Assembly (NCBI GenBank): GCA_024734495.1
Contig: JALMQS010000136.1
Coordinates: 3,043,150-3,107,149, forward strand
From: Forficula auricularia
Lineage: Eukaryota; Arthropoda; Insecta; Dermaptera; Forficulidae
Direction: 5' to 3'
DNA length: 64,000 nucleotides
Made by a program: the position numbers and the translations under genes. Below the pieces are notes generated by a model. That model had not been told where the DNA came from, did not search any database, and saw only the letters and a program-made list of their open reading frames with translations. Shown here one piece after another: positions 1 through 10,960 of this stretch. How positions within the stretch are numbered: the stretch's first letter is position 1; the number at the start of each line of letters is the position of its first letter.

Positions 1-1209
1 CAACCTTCAGCTCAAGCCTGTGAGACGGCACCCCGCTTATCTCTAAGGAGTTCAAAAACTCCACGGAATAGGAGGTAGCATCGTTGGTTGCCATGACTGT
101 GTCAATGGAGGAGTAGATCGCCGCTTCGCTTGGTATTTGCTCCAAAATTATTTGATTAATTTTAGCAACGGAGTCATTTTTCGACGCCAGTATGGCCCTC
201 TCACATAACCAATCTTCATTATTAATATTTAGCTGTAAATCCGGAAAAACATTAGTAATGAGCTCTTCTTCCGAACTCAGAACGTTGCAAAATTCATTTG
301 TAAAACAAATTTTTCCCTCCGCATCTGTTTTCAGACGACCCTCTCAAATTTACGGCCAAAGGCACCTGACTCTAGGTCGTTGTAAAGCTGAACACGCATG
401 TTCGAGATAAGATGTAACTTCTCCACTTTCATCCAAAGTGGCGACGCCTTGAGACACGAGGTCATTTCATCAGCTGGAGTCCCCCTCTCAATAACAGGTA
501 TGGTCTGCCTAAAATCGCCGGCGAGTAAAACAACCATACGACCCATCACCTCACGGTTGCCACGAATTTCTTGAAGACTGTGGTTTAGGGCCTCTACAGC
601 GCGTTTGTCTGACATAGTGCACTAATCCCATACGATCAATTTGCCCAGTTGCAAAAGAGTGCCATTACTGCTCTTACTGAGATTATTTTCTTGGCTTGCA
701 AGATGAAGCAATAATTTGAAAACCGAGTGAGCAGTTCGTCCACCACTGAGCAAAGTTGCATCAATGCCTGAGGAAGCTACAGCCAGCGCTATATTCTTGT
801 CCTTGCGAAGCTGAGCTAAAAGCAAATTTAGTGAAAATGTTTTGCCTGTGGCCCCTGGTGCGTCAAGAAAGTAAAGCCCCCCTTCACCCCTATCGATAGA
901 TTGCAATATTTTGTGGAATATTTCTCTCTGCTCGGGTAATAAACGGGGCACTGTTTCACCAACCAGTACCTTTAAACCTGCGGTGTCGTAATTAAGTTCT
1001 CTAATTATATCACTGGATAATTCTGCTATGTGCTGCGGTTTAGGCATTCCATAATCGTTAAGTTTTTTCCAGGCGATTGCAAATATTTTATCCTCAATAA
1101 TTCTAAGTGCTTCATTTAAAATGTAATCGTTATTGACTTGCCCTTGAAACCTATGTGAGATATCTTCTGACAAATCTATTCCATAACTCGAGAGGGTTGG
1201 AAAGTCCAT
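1..1209 (-). pseudogene. Helitron RepHel helicase domain (PIF1-like), decayed and cut by window edge
   Basis: Helitron transposases carry a PIF1-type helicase thought to unwind the transposon strand during rolling-circle transposition. Reading leftward from 1209, the frame shows LLPEQREIF, a P-loop DAPGATGKT (Walker A, expected GGTGKT), AVASSGIDATLL and GGRTAHSVFKL, which match Helitron PIF1 helicases. The Walker B stretch reads LIVWD, then stop TAG at 622-624, then CTMSDKRAVEAL. The family has Glu at that stop, so one G-to-T change removed the catalytic acid. The same frame continues with VVLLAGDFRQTIPVI and NMRVQL to a TGA at 331-333. A frameshift near 335 then restores homology (EDWLCERAILASKND, YSVEFLNSLE) to the window edge. 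The first ATG at 1207-1209 follows an in-frame stop, and no Rep domain is seen upstream. A dead, 5'-truncated copy. Confidence 0.92.
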
Positions 1210-1600
1210 AAGTGCTAATTAAAATAGCAAACACATAATTTAAATACAATTACAATATTAAAAATAAATGGCTAATTTAAAAAAGCTCCCTTAACGCCAT
1301 CTAGAATTTTTCACCTCTACGATAGATGTCAAAAGCTCTGTTTAATAAACAAATGCTATTTATTTAAAGAAATATTGTTAGTTCAAATTTAACAATTTAA
1401 TAATTAATAAATAAAAATAATTTAATTCTTTCTTATTTTAATTTATTATTATTAATGAATTTGCAATTAAAAATAAATGGCAAATTTATAAAAGTTTGCT
1501 AAAAAGCTCGCCTTTAGGCCCTCTGTCGGAATTTTTAAAATTACACACAAACATGTTAACATTAAAATATATACTTATAGGTAAGGATATATACATATAC
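1210..1600. repeat. AT-rich spacer with a diverged internal duplication
   Basis: No coding signal. A motif beginning 'aaataaatggc' and ending near 'gaatttt' occurs at about 1264-1310 and again at about 1470-1535. The two copies are diverged direct repeats with different lengths in the middle. Confidence 0.45.
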
Positions 1601-1601
1601 A

Positions 1602-1665
1602 CTAGCTTCAAGGCCCGCCTTCGCCGGGCCTTTTGCTAGCCAGGGGCTTCGCCCCCTGGACCCCA
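1602..1665 (-). mobile_element. Helitron-type 3' terminus (hairpin plus CTAG)
   Basis: On the minus strand the sequence ends in CTAG (1602-1605) followed by T. Just before it is a GC-rich stem of 8 bp (1610-1617 with 1625-1632), and further upstream a second hairpin (1640-1659). Helitron 3' ends have a short GC-rich hairpin a few bases before CTRR, so this fits well. It lies 5' of the helicase remnant in the same orientation, so it should belong to a different Helitron copy extending to higher coordinates. Confidence 0.65.
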
Positions 1666-1728
1666 CGTAGCTGTTTTATTGATGTTTTATACAAGAAGTG
1701 TAAAGAACACTTCCATATATCAACTCTT

Positions 1729-1766
1729 GTGAATCAATTGTAATAGATTGATGAAGAGGACAAAGT
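1729..1766 (+). repeat. HHF remnant with start of a hammerhead-like motif
   Basis: Matches the HHF stretch upstream of its hammerhead ('gaatcaattgtaatagattg' then 'atgaagaggacaaag', compare 41323-41355). The first base of the CUGAUGA box is changed (UUGAUGA), and homology stops inside helix II, so this is truncated and inactive. Confidence 0.55.
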
Positions 1767-1782
1767 ATATCTCTTTATAATA

Positions 1783-1965
1783 ATCGAAACATCAAAAACC
1801 TAATGTACAATTGTTATTCCTCAAGTATTAAATGAGAACCGATCATTATTTTTGAATTAAAGTCAACATTGATTGAAAATAGCAAGTGATATCTGATTAA
1901 TAATATTAATATTTCAAATGTATTTGGATAAAGTTTAGCAACGATCCGTTGCAGTTTATTTTTTA
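1783..1965 (-). repeat. MOD fold-back family, head fragment
   Basis: Reverse complement of the MOD head. It ends in 'caacgatccgttgcagttta' at about 1960 and contains the module with 'cgaaacatcaaaaaccta' and 'gatatctgattaataata'. It is inverted relative to the copy at 3003-3115. Confidence 0.75.
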
Positions 1966-2024
1966 AGATTTGTATTTTTTTATTCATAAAACAATCAATA
2001 ATTTATTTTTTATTTTCTATATAT

Positions 2025-2166
2025 ACCGGGTGAGTTTTTACTTTATCCAATGCGAAGCATGGGGAAAGTATTGTAATCGGTCTCGCGGCAAGTGCGACTT
2101 CAAAGGGTCCTCAGTTAAAGACTACGGAACCCATGGACTCAATTAAGGTCACAAATTGAAGTATTC
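2025..2166 (-). repeat. MOD fold-back family, tail fragment
   Basis: Reverse complement of the MOD tail: 'actttatccaatgcgaagc', 'gtattgtaatcggtctcgcg', 'gactacggaacccatggac'. It pairs over about 140 bp with 3845-3995, giving a large inverted structure around 2.2-3.8 kb. Confidence 0.75.
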
Positions 2167-2167
2167 A

Positions 2168-2335
2168 ATTAGATTTTTCGCTACTGTTCTATGACATTCC
2201 AGACTGTATTGCAAGTCTTCTGTATGAATTCCAGTTCCAATTTCCTTGTTTCGGCCTGTTTCAGTTTCTTAGAGTCTTTACATTCCCTTTTTTTTAAACA
2301 GATTTACAACACAATAAATGAAGGTTGCGAGGGTG
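2168..2335 (+). repeat. Dispersed repeat, copy 1 of 2
   Basis: Shares 'attccagttccaatttcctt' and long flanks with 17762-17928 in the same orientation, with scattered differences. No coding capacity and family unknown. Confidence 0.6.
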
Positions 2336-3002
2336 TATTCCTATAAGGAAAACGCTCGGCGTCCATTTCAATAGTAGCCCCCAATAACACTTCTTCCACA
2401 TTCACAGAATAAATTAATTAAGACCATTTTAATTCTGTTTTCAACAAAAAAATGCTCCATTTTTATTATGGTAATACAAAATAACTATCTACTGAATTGA
2501 CACGAGAAATAAACCTTTTTAAACTCAAGAATTTTAAGTAGTTCTATTAAGTAGAAAATAATCTCTTAAATCTGGGTATAACTAAGTTTTAATTTCATTA
2601 TAAACACTTATTTTCATTGTTGTGACTCTTTGATTTAATAATTATTTATTTAATAATTAATTATTTAATCATTATTATTTGATAATTAAGTTGAATAATT
2701 GTTAAAAATAATTATTAAGATTTTTTTGAGATCTAATTGAATTAATATTTTGTTTAATTGATGTTATATAAAAAAATAGTTATAATAAAAGTTGTTCAGT
2801 TTTTTAAGTAGAATAAGTCGACGGAAAGAAAAATATAGAGTTCTATTTAAAAAACAGAACTTGACCTTAAAATACCTTTGAAAGCTTGTTCTAGGTCGAC
2901 AAAAAATAGTGTAGTTTAGTTTCCCCCTCGATACAAACAAACTTTTATTTGAAACTTTTTTTCATATAATGCACTGTTTTTGAGTTATAAGACTGTCTCA
3001 AG
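2336..3002. other. AT-rich sequence, nothing assigned
   Basis: Homopolymer- and TTA/TAAT-rich DNA. The part near 2630-2760 resembles, in inverse orientation, the AT-rich tract at 17280-17350. No ORF or element end is seen. Confidence 0.4.
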
Positions 3003-3206
3003 ATAAATAAACTGCAACGGGTGGTTGCTAAACTTTATCCAAATTCATTTGAAATATTAATATGTTTATTCCTTTATTATTAATCAGATATCACTAGCTA
3101 TTTGCAGTCCATGTTTAAAATAGAATAATAAAGAATTAAAAAAAGTACTATCTTACTCTAGAGAAAAGTACTTTAAAATATAATTTTACTAAAAACTTTA
3201 TATAAC

Positions 3207-3489
3207 TATTTTGATTATTTATGTCCATCGATTAAATTAATAAGTTGTTGTAGGGTAATAAGGACAATAGCTTATGCAAATAATTTTTATTTTATAGGAA
3301 AATATTTTCAATCTGTTCGATGACTGGCCTTATGTGTTTGCTAAGAATGAATATTGATAAAATGACAAATATGCAAAGAAGTTAATTTGTTTGAGCACTG
3401 AGGAAGTCAACAAAGTTGACGATACGTTGGCAAAAAATAAAAATTATTTGCAAAAGCTATTGTCCTTATTTTCCCTACAACAACATATT
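3207..3489. mobile_element. Nested fold-back insertion with 13-bp direct repeats
   Basis: Interrupts the MOD copy. 'aactttatataac' is present at both 3194-3206 and 3490-3502, like a 13-bp target duplication. The ends form an inverted repeat ('gttgttgtagggtaataagg' against 'ccttattttccctacaacaac') that extends through 'caaataatttttattt'. A hammerhead-like motif sits in the right arm. Confidence 0.7.
3398..3430 (+). ncRNA. Hammerhead-like motif, second class, degenerate
   Basis: CTGAGGA (3398-3404) fits the hammerhead CUGANGA box. It is followed by a stem GTCAAC/GTTGAC and GATAC in place of GAAAC, then GTTGGC. The A-to-T change in the conserved GAAA suggests an inactive copy. Confidence 0.35.
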
Positions 3490-4059
3490 AACTTTATATA
3501 ACCTTTTTTGTAGTCCTCAAGGTACTTAATCAGAATATTAAATTTCATCAAAATTGGTTAAGCCATTTTCAAGATATTTAGAAAAAACTAAAAAAGTACA
3601 GGAATAAAGTACTAATGTTTTTTGTAAATTGATATGTACCAAAATCTAATCAGCGCTTCATTTTGTTAAATTAATGATAGGTTTTCAATTTCATTTGAAT
3701 AGGTTCAACGGTTTGGAAAAAATCGTGGACGAAAAAGAAAGATAAAATACATACATCCATCCGCACGCACTTCCTGAAAAAATTGTACTCCCGACTCGAG
3801 ACCCCATGTATTTTTTGGCAAAACTGTCAAGTGTTAAAATTCAACCTAATTGAATAATACAATTTGTAGGTTTAATTGAGACCATGGGTTCCGTAGTCTT
3901 TACCTGAGGACCCTTTGAAGTCACGCTTGCGGCGAGACCGATTACAATACTTTAACCATGCTTCGCAATGGATAAAGTAAAAACTCACCCGGTATATATA
4001 ATTGGGATTTCCTTGGGCAGGCATGTGTTCGAGGGATAGTAAATAAAGCGAATATTGCA

Positions 4060-4450
4060 ATTTTCAGGAGGCGGAGGCAAGGACGGGGGCGGAGACCCCC
4101 CTCGCCCCTCGTTTCCCGCCCCGCCCCCCGCCCCGCCTTTTTGGTGACCATTGAGAGTGCAGCGCCCCTGGTAACCCGCCTCCCAAACAACAGTCCGACA
4201 TCCAGGCGGTACTCGCCAAGGTCGAAAAGCACAGACACGCTGTTGCCAAATTTGCCTACACCTAGGCTAAAAGAGGTACCTACCCAAAGAATTACCTACC
4301 GCCCCCCTGGGACCCTCCCTGATTGGGGATTGCGCGCGAAAAGCCCCTCGATTCCTTCTGCCTCATGCTTCAATCAGCACAAATCCCACCCCGACCTTAA
4401 GAAAAGCCAAAGACCTTTCGGATTTTGGCACATCCTTTTGCCAGCTCTAA
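4060..4450. other. GC-rich segment, unassigned
   Basis: Base composition changes abruptly: G/C runs at 4067-4140, then balanced sequence. The plus strand is open from 4141 to 4458 (105 codons), but the translation is proline/serine-rich with no recognisable domain, and compositional bias explains the open frame. It might be a captured fragment of host sequence. Confidence 0.3.
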
Positions 4451-4543
4451 ATATATAGTAGAGAATCTTCACCTAAGCTATTTTTAAAAAAATCATTTCT
4501 CGTTTCAATAAATTTCACTATACGGAAGTAATTGGAAAGGAAG

Positions 4544-5470
4544 AGCCCCTCTTGACACCAATCGAGCAGGAAAAGGAATCGCAGATTTCTCAATTCTCCC
4601 CCAGGCTAGCGACGCAAAGTACCTAGGAATGCATCTGGACAGAAGACTAACCTGGCAAAAGCACATCAAGACGAAACGTAAACAACTGGGACTTAAACTC
4701 CAAAAATTATACTGGCTAATTGGAAGACGCTCACAAATGACTAAAAGCAACAAAATACTTATCTACAAAACAATATTAAAACCAATATGGACATATGGTA
4801 TACAACAATGGGGCTCAGCAGCCGAATCCAATTTCAAAACAAAGTGCTGAGAGCAATAATTGATGCCCCGAGATGGGTACCAAACTGCACAATACTAGTA
4901 ATGGTTATCGCAGCGCCAATTAACAAACGGTTGGAGCGTAAATGGAGGACCTGGGATGGCCAATCAAATGACAGACACTTTCAGTGCTCCCAGTGGCTCC
5001 ATTTACCATCTACCGTTTGTTAGTGGTAAAAAGCATTTACTTTGAGACATACAAACCAGCCCTTAAAGACATATGAAATCCCCTCAGTCAAAGACGAAAT
5101 AAGACATCACAGCCACACCTACCTAAACAAACTTACTCACCACCCCAATGAGTATTCTCAAGACATAATATCAACATTACCACCAACAAGATTAAAAAAA
5201 CACAGACCAATCGACCTACCACAGCGCTTCACGTGATCACGCCAAACCTTTTCTTTCTTTTTATATTTTTACTTCACTTTTAATTTATTTTTAATCATAG
5301 TTTAAATACAAAATTCGCACCTTAATGTAAAGCTCAATGGAGCTCTCATTATTCTATCTCAAATATTGTTAATACTAACCATGTCATTTTTTCATTTATT
5401 GTCTGTAAATAAGCTTATTGCCGCAAGGGCAGATTGGCGATCTATACTATGGAGTCTAATAAAAAAAAAA
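4544..5470 (+). pseudogene. Jockey-like non-LTR retrotransposon, 3' part of ORF2 plus 3' UTR
   Basis: ORF2 of Jockey elements encodes endonuclease and reverse transcriptase. Only the region C-terminal to the RT fingers and palm remains. Motifs are KYLGMHLDRRLTWQKHI, KRKQLGLKLQKLYWLIGR and ILKPIWTYGIQQWGSA (to about 4830), then after a frameshift FQNKVLRAIIDAPRWVPN. A MITE interrupts the frame at about 4905-5056, and coding resumes with LKTYEIPSVKDEIRHH and LTHHPNEYSQDI to the stop near 5236. The 3' UTR contains 'gccgcaagggcagattgg' and ends in an A-rich tail at 5459-5470. It is 5'-truncated, as is usual for LINE copies. The frameshift and insertion make it inactive. Confidence 0.88.
4905..5056. 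mobile_element. MITE inserted in the Jockey ORF
   Basis: Homologous to the element at 7085-7282: shared 'gtaaaaagcatttactttg', 'ggatggccaatcaaatgaca' and end 'ccagccctta'. The left end is eroded. It splits the Jockey coding region, so it is younger than that element. Confidence 0.7.
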
Positions 5471-7084
5471 TTCTCAATTCTTTTGCATTCGAGCTGCTCT
5501 CAAGAACTAATCTTATTCAAACCCATTGGGACAATAAAACCAACCTGAATTGCCTTAAACGAAATAGTTCTTTGCATTTAGCATTTCTTCATTTCAATTT
5601 GTTAGTTAAAGAACAGACCTTTTTTTTCATTAAAACATTATGGAAGATACGATTTATTTTATTTTCTAGTGACTGACATAAAATATCATTGACAAGTATG
5701 TATGTAACGCCCTCTTTAGAGGATCCTAGTTTATTTGAATCAGCAAGCAGAGGAGAACCTCATTGATTTCTTTTTATGATTGTATTTTATCTATTTAAAT
5801 TTTTTTCTTTTTATTCTACAGAATTAAACTAAGTAATTTTTTATTTATTATTTAAGGAGTTTCTTTCGCGACAATCCACACAAAAAGTTTTAGCCTTATA
5901 ACCACTCTATAAATATGAACGGTGCTAAAATTTTAGATTATGTTTTTTTAACGTGATTATACTTTTTACACTACTATATTCTCTTTACGAATGGATCATT
6001 TCCAAGCCATTGATATTACACCCCCTCCACTAAAAATAATCGCCCAAATATGTTTTTTTTTTATATTTTTATCAAAACTACGAGGTAAATAATTTCAATT
6101 TTTTTTAAGTTACTCCGAATATATTATTCTAACAAATATTAGTTTTTCATCAAGATGTTGAAAGTCCTTCAATGAAAAAAAACTAAAATAATGACCATTT
6201 TCCCACCCTTTTCCAATCTACCATATGTAAAAAATGTCATTTTTAATTGCAATTATTTCACGTTTGGTGTGGTAAATCGTCTTCAAATTTTAACACTGTG
6301 TTTATTATGCTTTTAATGACTTATATTCGAAGTTTCAAACACTTCTTGAATTTTTGTATTTGTGAAAGAACTACCTTAAAACCACTAAAAACAAAATCTG
6401 GTTATTATTATTTTTAACAGAAGGTATGCAAATCAAGTTTTAAAAAATTAAGTAAGTAATTTATTTAATGTTAGCAAATTATCACATTCAGATCATATCC
6501 TCCATTTTGGAGATGTTGGTATGGATGGTACAAATGTAAATGGTAATAGTTTGTATTAATAATTTCCACTGTGGGGGCGTAAAACTCCTTACAACAACCT
6601 GTTTCTTTTTCAAGCCACTCGTAAAATCCAGGTTTTTTGGCAATATAAATAGAGATATAAAGAGAGAGAGAGATGGAGCAAAAAAGGAGGTGAAGGTAAA
6701 CTAAAAGGTGTTGAGGCAATAAGAATAAGGCAGAAGACATTAAACTGAAGGAGACATAAACTTTATGAACGAGAGAAAATAAAAACAAAAATATAATGAT
6801 GAATGGGTCTAAATTGTTAAACGATCATTTATATGGTCTAATTAAGTTAAAATTTAATGCTTTATTTGTTATGTCAGTCGCGGTGGAAGTGGGCTCATTC
6901 TTATGGAATTTTTAGGAATCAGCGATATGGAACGAATTTAATTGATACTCAAGATTTGATGCTTCGGTGGTTGAGATGTTTATCAGGAAAGATGTTTATG
7001 CTGAAACCAGTTAGATTACACATTATCAAATTTAAATAATTGAATATTTTGAGTTTTTAGATTTTACACATTGGTCACACTGTC
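5471..7084. other. AT-rich intergenic sequence with small repeat fragments
   Basis: No supported gene. An HHF tail remnant lies at about 5735-5785 ('gcagaggagaacctcattga'). A short GA-rich run sits near 6657-6675. The ORFs at 6471-6788 (-) and 6857-7039 (+) have no recognisable motif and are typical chance frames. Confidence 0.5.
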
Positions 7085-7282
7085 TTAGGGCCGGCAGGCT
7101 ACGTAGTAAATGCTTTTTACAGTGTACAGTGTGATGGTAACGGAGGGACCGGGAGCGGCCAATCAGATGACAGGCACTTTCACTGCCTGTCATCTGATTG
7201 GCCATCCCAGTCCCTCCATTTACCATCTACCCTTTGTTACTTGTAAAAAGCATTTACTTTGTGACATACAACCGGCCCTTAA
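7085..7282. mobile_element. MITE with ttagggccgg ends
   Basis: About 200 bp, ending in 'ttagggccgg' on the left and 'ccggcccttaa' on the right, i.e. inverted termini with TTA/TTAA at the edges. Inner inverted repeats pair 'gtaaatgctttttac' with 'gtaaaaagcatttac', and 'caatcagatgacaggcac' with 'gcctgtcatctgattggc'. Nearly all of it can fold back. It encodes no protein. The superfamily is unclear; the TTAA edges could suggest piggyBac, but other copies would be needed to decide. Confidence 0.75.
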
Positions 7283-7329
7283 TCTTATCAGCGTCCAAAA
7301 AAATATAAACCAAAGTTAGCCTTTTCAGT

Positions 7330-7440
7330 CTTAAGACTCCAGTCTGCATTTGAAAAAACTGCAGAAATATGGGTCGAAACGTGCATTCTGATGAGTTTAT
7401 CTCATTAAAATGTGCAAGTGGTTTCAGTAGAAACATCTTT
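7330..7440 (+). repeat. Short dispersed repeat, copy 1
   Basis: Shares 'gagtttatctcatta', 'gaaacgt' and 'gtgcaa' with 29255-29335 on the opposite strand. It contains CTGATGA but no GAAA in the right place, so it is not called a hammerhead. Confidence 0.45.
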
Positions 7441-7559
7441 CCTAGTAAATTAATACTAATTTGACTTTTTTTTGATGATATAGATGTAGATACATGAAGG
7501 TTGAACTTTCTACTACTGATAAGATTTAGGCGCAGTGTCAGGAGCTTTTAACTTAAACT

Positions 7560-7745
7560 ATATAGCATATAGATATATATTTTTCACTCTAATTCAATAA
7601 ACTATAAATCTATTGAAGGAGACAATAAAAGAGTGTGTCTTCTGCTGGAATTATAAATTTTATTTATTTATAACGAGACTATAGTTTCGAGGGCTTTGTC
7701 CTCATCATTAGTCTATTACAAATGTTTGTGTCTGTCAGTAAATGC
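7560..7745 (-). mobile_element. HHF fold-back family, single arm
   Basis: On the minus strand it runs from the hammerhead-like motif through 'ttataaataaataaaa' and 'ccagcagaagacacactc' to 'ttgtctccttcaatagattt'. It matches one arm of 41128-41440. The other arm is absent, so this is a truncated or solo copy. Confidence 0.7.
7677..7711 (-). ncRNA. Hammerhead-like motif with mutated CUGAUGA box
   Basis: Minus strand: CUAAUGA (G5 changed to A), then helix II, GAAAC, UAUA and GUC. Upstream 'tgtaataga' and downstream 'tcgttata' can form helix I as in the 41339 copy. G5 is an invariant core residue, so this copy is predicted to be inactive. Confidence 0.5.
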
Positions 7746-9212
7746 AGTTCTTGACTAGAGAATTGCTCCTTCTCAAAACAAAACAAAGTGATATAGAAAG
7801 TTCAAAACTCTCATATGAGCGCTTGGTCTTTCGCAGAACAGCTTTGCTTTTCAAACATATAATAATCGCTCTGGAGATCGGATCTGAAATGGCGAATGTA
7901 ATGAATACAATTGAATTAATTAGGAAGATCCAATTCACAAAGCAGACTAGAAATGTTACAACAGTGGAATTAGGCTATCAGAAAAAGAGCTTCTTAAGAA
8001 TCTCAAATGAGGGGCATTCGGACGATTATCCATCTAATCTTCAAATCTTAGTTTCATTTTAGAATTTAATACTAAAAAAATAATTTCGAAAAATACGCTT
8101 TCTAAATGTCTTGAAGAAGATTTATGATTCGAATAGATAAATAATACAGGGAGAGAGAAGAAATATTTTGGCTGGACAAACCCTTCCCTACTCGTTAAAT
8201 GAAATTCTAGAAGTAGGTATGCCTTGTAGAAGATGCTGACACCGAGACTTTCGCGATTCAACACAACACGAGACAAGTTCTTTCATTATTCAAAAGATTA
8301 AGGAAATTCTCGAATGTATTCGCTATAGCTACTTAAAATTGAAACTTCACAATGCAGAAGGAGAATTAAAGTTCTCTGGAATAAAGTGCTAGTTTTTGTT
8401 TGCCATAATTTGATTTGAGACAGTTACCAATTTGTGATAAACTAATAATTTTTCAGGTTAAGTCACTATAGAAAAGAATGTTAATTAAATAGAAATATAG
8501 TGAATAGAACAAATGTGAGTAATGGGATGTTGGGCTTAATATTTTTTAATAAAATATTAATCTCTTGATTAACTTGGAAGTGTTTTTTACGAGGACTTGT
8601 ATAAAAAAACAGATATTTGTTTGAGAGGTGGAAGCGTTTCTTGGAAGGATCTGATGAATTTAATAAAGCAGCCACTCCTCTTCCCTTCTCCAGATTAAAC
8701 ATCGCCTCGAAACGTGAGAACGTAAGCTTATGGAAAGAATTATCGAATTAAATTTTAAGGGAATAATTTCTGGAATCAGAATACAAATTCTGATCTCTTC
8801 ACTAGGCCCTATTATCCTCATAGTTCTTAAATATATAATTCTTACAAAATAGTTGCGATTTTTTTTTCTCTATAAATTGAAACAGTGATGTCTAGTGTTA
8901 AAGTGGAATCTAAATAAGTAAGAGTCATTAAATTAGCCACTACTTGAATAATCAATTGATATACAGATAATTCAAATAGGAATTCACGTTACAGTGGGTA
9001 CCTACCTACTAACAAACAGGATGATATATAAACGATATCCATCTCAGATTATATAGTGAAATTATTTGATAGGTAGAAACAATTTCATGAAGCCCTAGGT
9101 GTTATCTATGTCTAGATAATCCATGTGGAGATTTCAGATTTCTCATCAGCCTTTGTTCTCAACTTAATCATCGATAAAAATCGCCTAAAGGATCTGAAGA
9201 GTACTATATGAG
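7746..9212. other. Unassigned sequence with one modest open frame
   Basis: A plus-strand frame opens from 7742 to 8062 (106 codons). It has few low-complexity stretches but no motif I recognise, and it begins inside the HHF remnant. The rest is AT-rich with no element ends or gene signals. Confidence 0.35.
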
Positions 9213-9835
9213 CTGAAACAACTTTGATTTAGATGGACATTTCGACTTATTTGATTTCAAGAGATAGAGATCTCATTTTGATATGACTAGAACAAGCAAT
9301 ACTTATTACAAGATATGACGCTTCTGTGACACTTTAGAATTAGAATGAGTTACGATGAGAATATCTCATTAAAAATAACTTCAGCGGAAACTTTAAAATT
9401 TTTAAACAACGCAATCATCCAAGCATAATTTCAGGAAATTTAATGTATTAACATATTTTTTATACCAGAATTGATAAACCTCTATCGGGATTAGTCTCTT
9501 CTTCGGGTGGCTTTTTTTTTGGCCTGAAACAACTTAGATGTAGATAGACATTTCGACTTATTTGATTTCAAGAGATAGTGATCTCATTTTGATATGACTG
9601 GAGCACGCAATACTTATTACAACAAGACCTGACAGCTTCTGCGACAACTTTAGAACTAGATTGAGTTTTATTAGAATATCTCATCAAAAATATTAAGCTT
9701 AGATGATTTCAGGTGAAATTCTACAAATCGTAAATACTGCAATCATTCAAGCATAATTTCAGAAGATTTAAGTAAGATATTTTTTGTATACTAGAATTGA
9801 TAAATCTCTATCTGGAACAGTTTCCTTCCCGGATG
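9213..9835 (+). repeat. Tandem duplication, two units of about 310 bp
   Basis: Unit 1 (about 9213-9520) and unit 2 (about 9521-9835) share 'catttcgacttatttgattt', 'gatctcattttgatatgact' and 'caagcataatttcag', and both end near 'cttcttcgggtggc' / 'ccttcccggatggc'. They are clearly diverged, so the duplication is not recent. No coding potential. Confidence 0.8.
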
Positions 9836-9869
9836 GCCTAGGAGGATTGTTTTCTTTTGGAGGGTGGTG

Positions 9870-10350
9870 GTTTAGTTGAAGGTGACAAGTGCAGGACCAG
9901 GCACCCAGTCAGTGCTGTGTTCTCGGGAGACGCTGCTCCTTTGTCTAGCCCCAGGGTTTTTTCCTGGCATCAGGTATGCGGGGTAAACGAGCGTGACTCT
10001 CGCGGGCGGTAAGTTGGATTGAGCAAGGTCGGGGGTGGGGCTGAGGAGTCTCCAAAAGGAGGGGGACCGACAGCTGATTGCATCCAGCCAGACATTCCAG
10101 TCTAGACAGTGCGACTAGACAGTGGCTAACCTTGAGAGGCAGCTCGGCGCCCTGGCCATGTGCATGGGGTCCCAAAAGCTAGGCCCAAAAAACCAATGAC
10201 CAATGCTCCAGGGGAGGCCCGAGAAGATTCGAGGTCCCGGAAAGACCTGCGATAGGCATGCAGACAGCTAGACAGACAGTCCAACCAGTGCGGTATCAGC
10301 ACCAAAGTTCCGATTTAGACAAACAATGGGAGCCCAGGCTGTAAAATTTA
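9870..10350. other. GC-rich island, unassigned
   Basis: About 450 bp with much higher GC than its surroundings. It starts near 'gaaggtgacaagtgcaggac' and ends near 'gggagcccaggctgtaa'. Minus-strand 9945-10175 is open for 76 codons with no domain match. It could be a 5' UTR or internal fragment of a retrotransposon, or captured host sequence. Confidence 0.3.
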
Positions 10351-10960
10351 TTTAGGATTCACTAAGGTCATTCTATCTAACTTCGCCACTCTTAAAAGAT
10401 AAGAGCCTCAGAAAGTTTCAACCAAATATAATTGTTTGATAACATTAATCGAATCTCAAAATAAAAAAAATTAATAAAAAAATATTATTTTGTATTTTTT
10501 TGGTTTTTTGAAAGTCATTATACTTATAGAAAATAATAGTTATATATAGGTACGTATATATAAATTTTGATAGTTGTGTCATGCAACATATCTCTACTAT
10601 ATATAAAGCGCTTAAACATGCATGTGTTTGTTACAAGGTGGAGTAAGCAACGATTAGACATATGCATCTAAATTCAAAACTTTTATTTTTTTAAATATTT
10701 TCATCGATAATATTTTTGACAAAGTGTGAAAAAATGGGCCACTGAGGAAATCAAAATAAATTGACGAAATCTCTGTGTTTTTAATTGTTGTTCAATTCCT
10801 TGCTATTCCTGTTACAAATTTACTTTCATAGTTTTTGTTGATAAGCCTTTTAAACAGTTACATCTTTCTATTTTCGCAAAAAAAAATGTTATTTCTCCAT
10901 TTGCGGAGTCTTGTAAAAGAATTCACTTTTTCCTACAATATATGTATATTTATATATATA
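10351..10960. other. AT-rich sequence with one degenerate hammerhead-like stretch
   Basis: No gene. At 10742-10770 (+) CTGAGGA is followed by an AT-rich arm, 'ttgac' and GAAAT. It resembles the 3398-3430 motif, but the helix II pairing is poor. Confidence 0.35.

Larger units (their letters stand above)
3003..3995 (+). mobile_element. MOD fold-back family copy, head to tail, interrupted
   Basis: Starts with 'ataaactgcaacgggtggtt', continues through 'gtactatcttactctaga', and resumes after a nested insertion at 3207-3489 with 'caaggtacttaatcagaata'. It ends with 'accgattacaatacttt' and 'ggataaagtaaaaa'. The order matches 25136-26165 and 45661-47095. No protein is encoded. It is a non-autonomous repeat of unknown class. 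Confidence 0.75.

Noticed and set aside
4141..4458. 105-codon plus-strand ORF as a gene
   Set aside because: Proline/serine-rich, no domain, in a GC-biased stretch.
7365..7410. CTGATGA followed by gagtttatctcatta
   Set aside because: A helix II is possible, but GAAA is absent after it (ttaaaatg), so it does not meet the hammerhead core.
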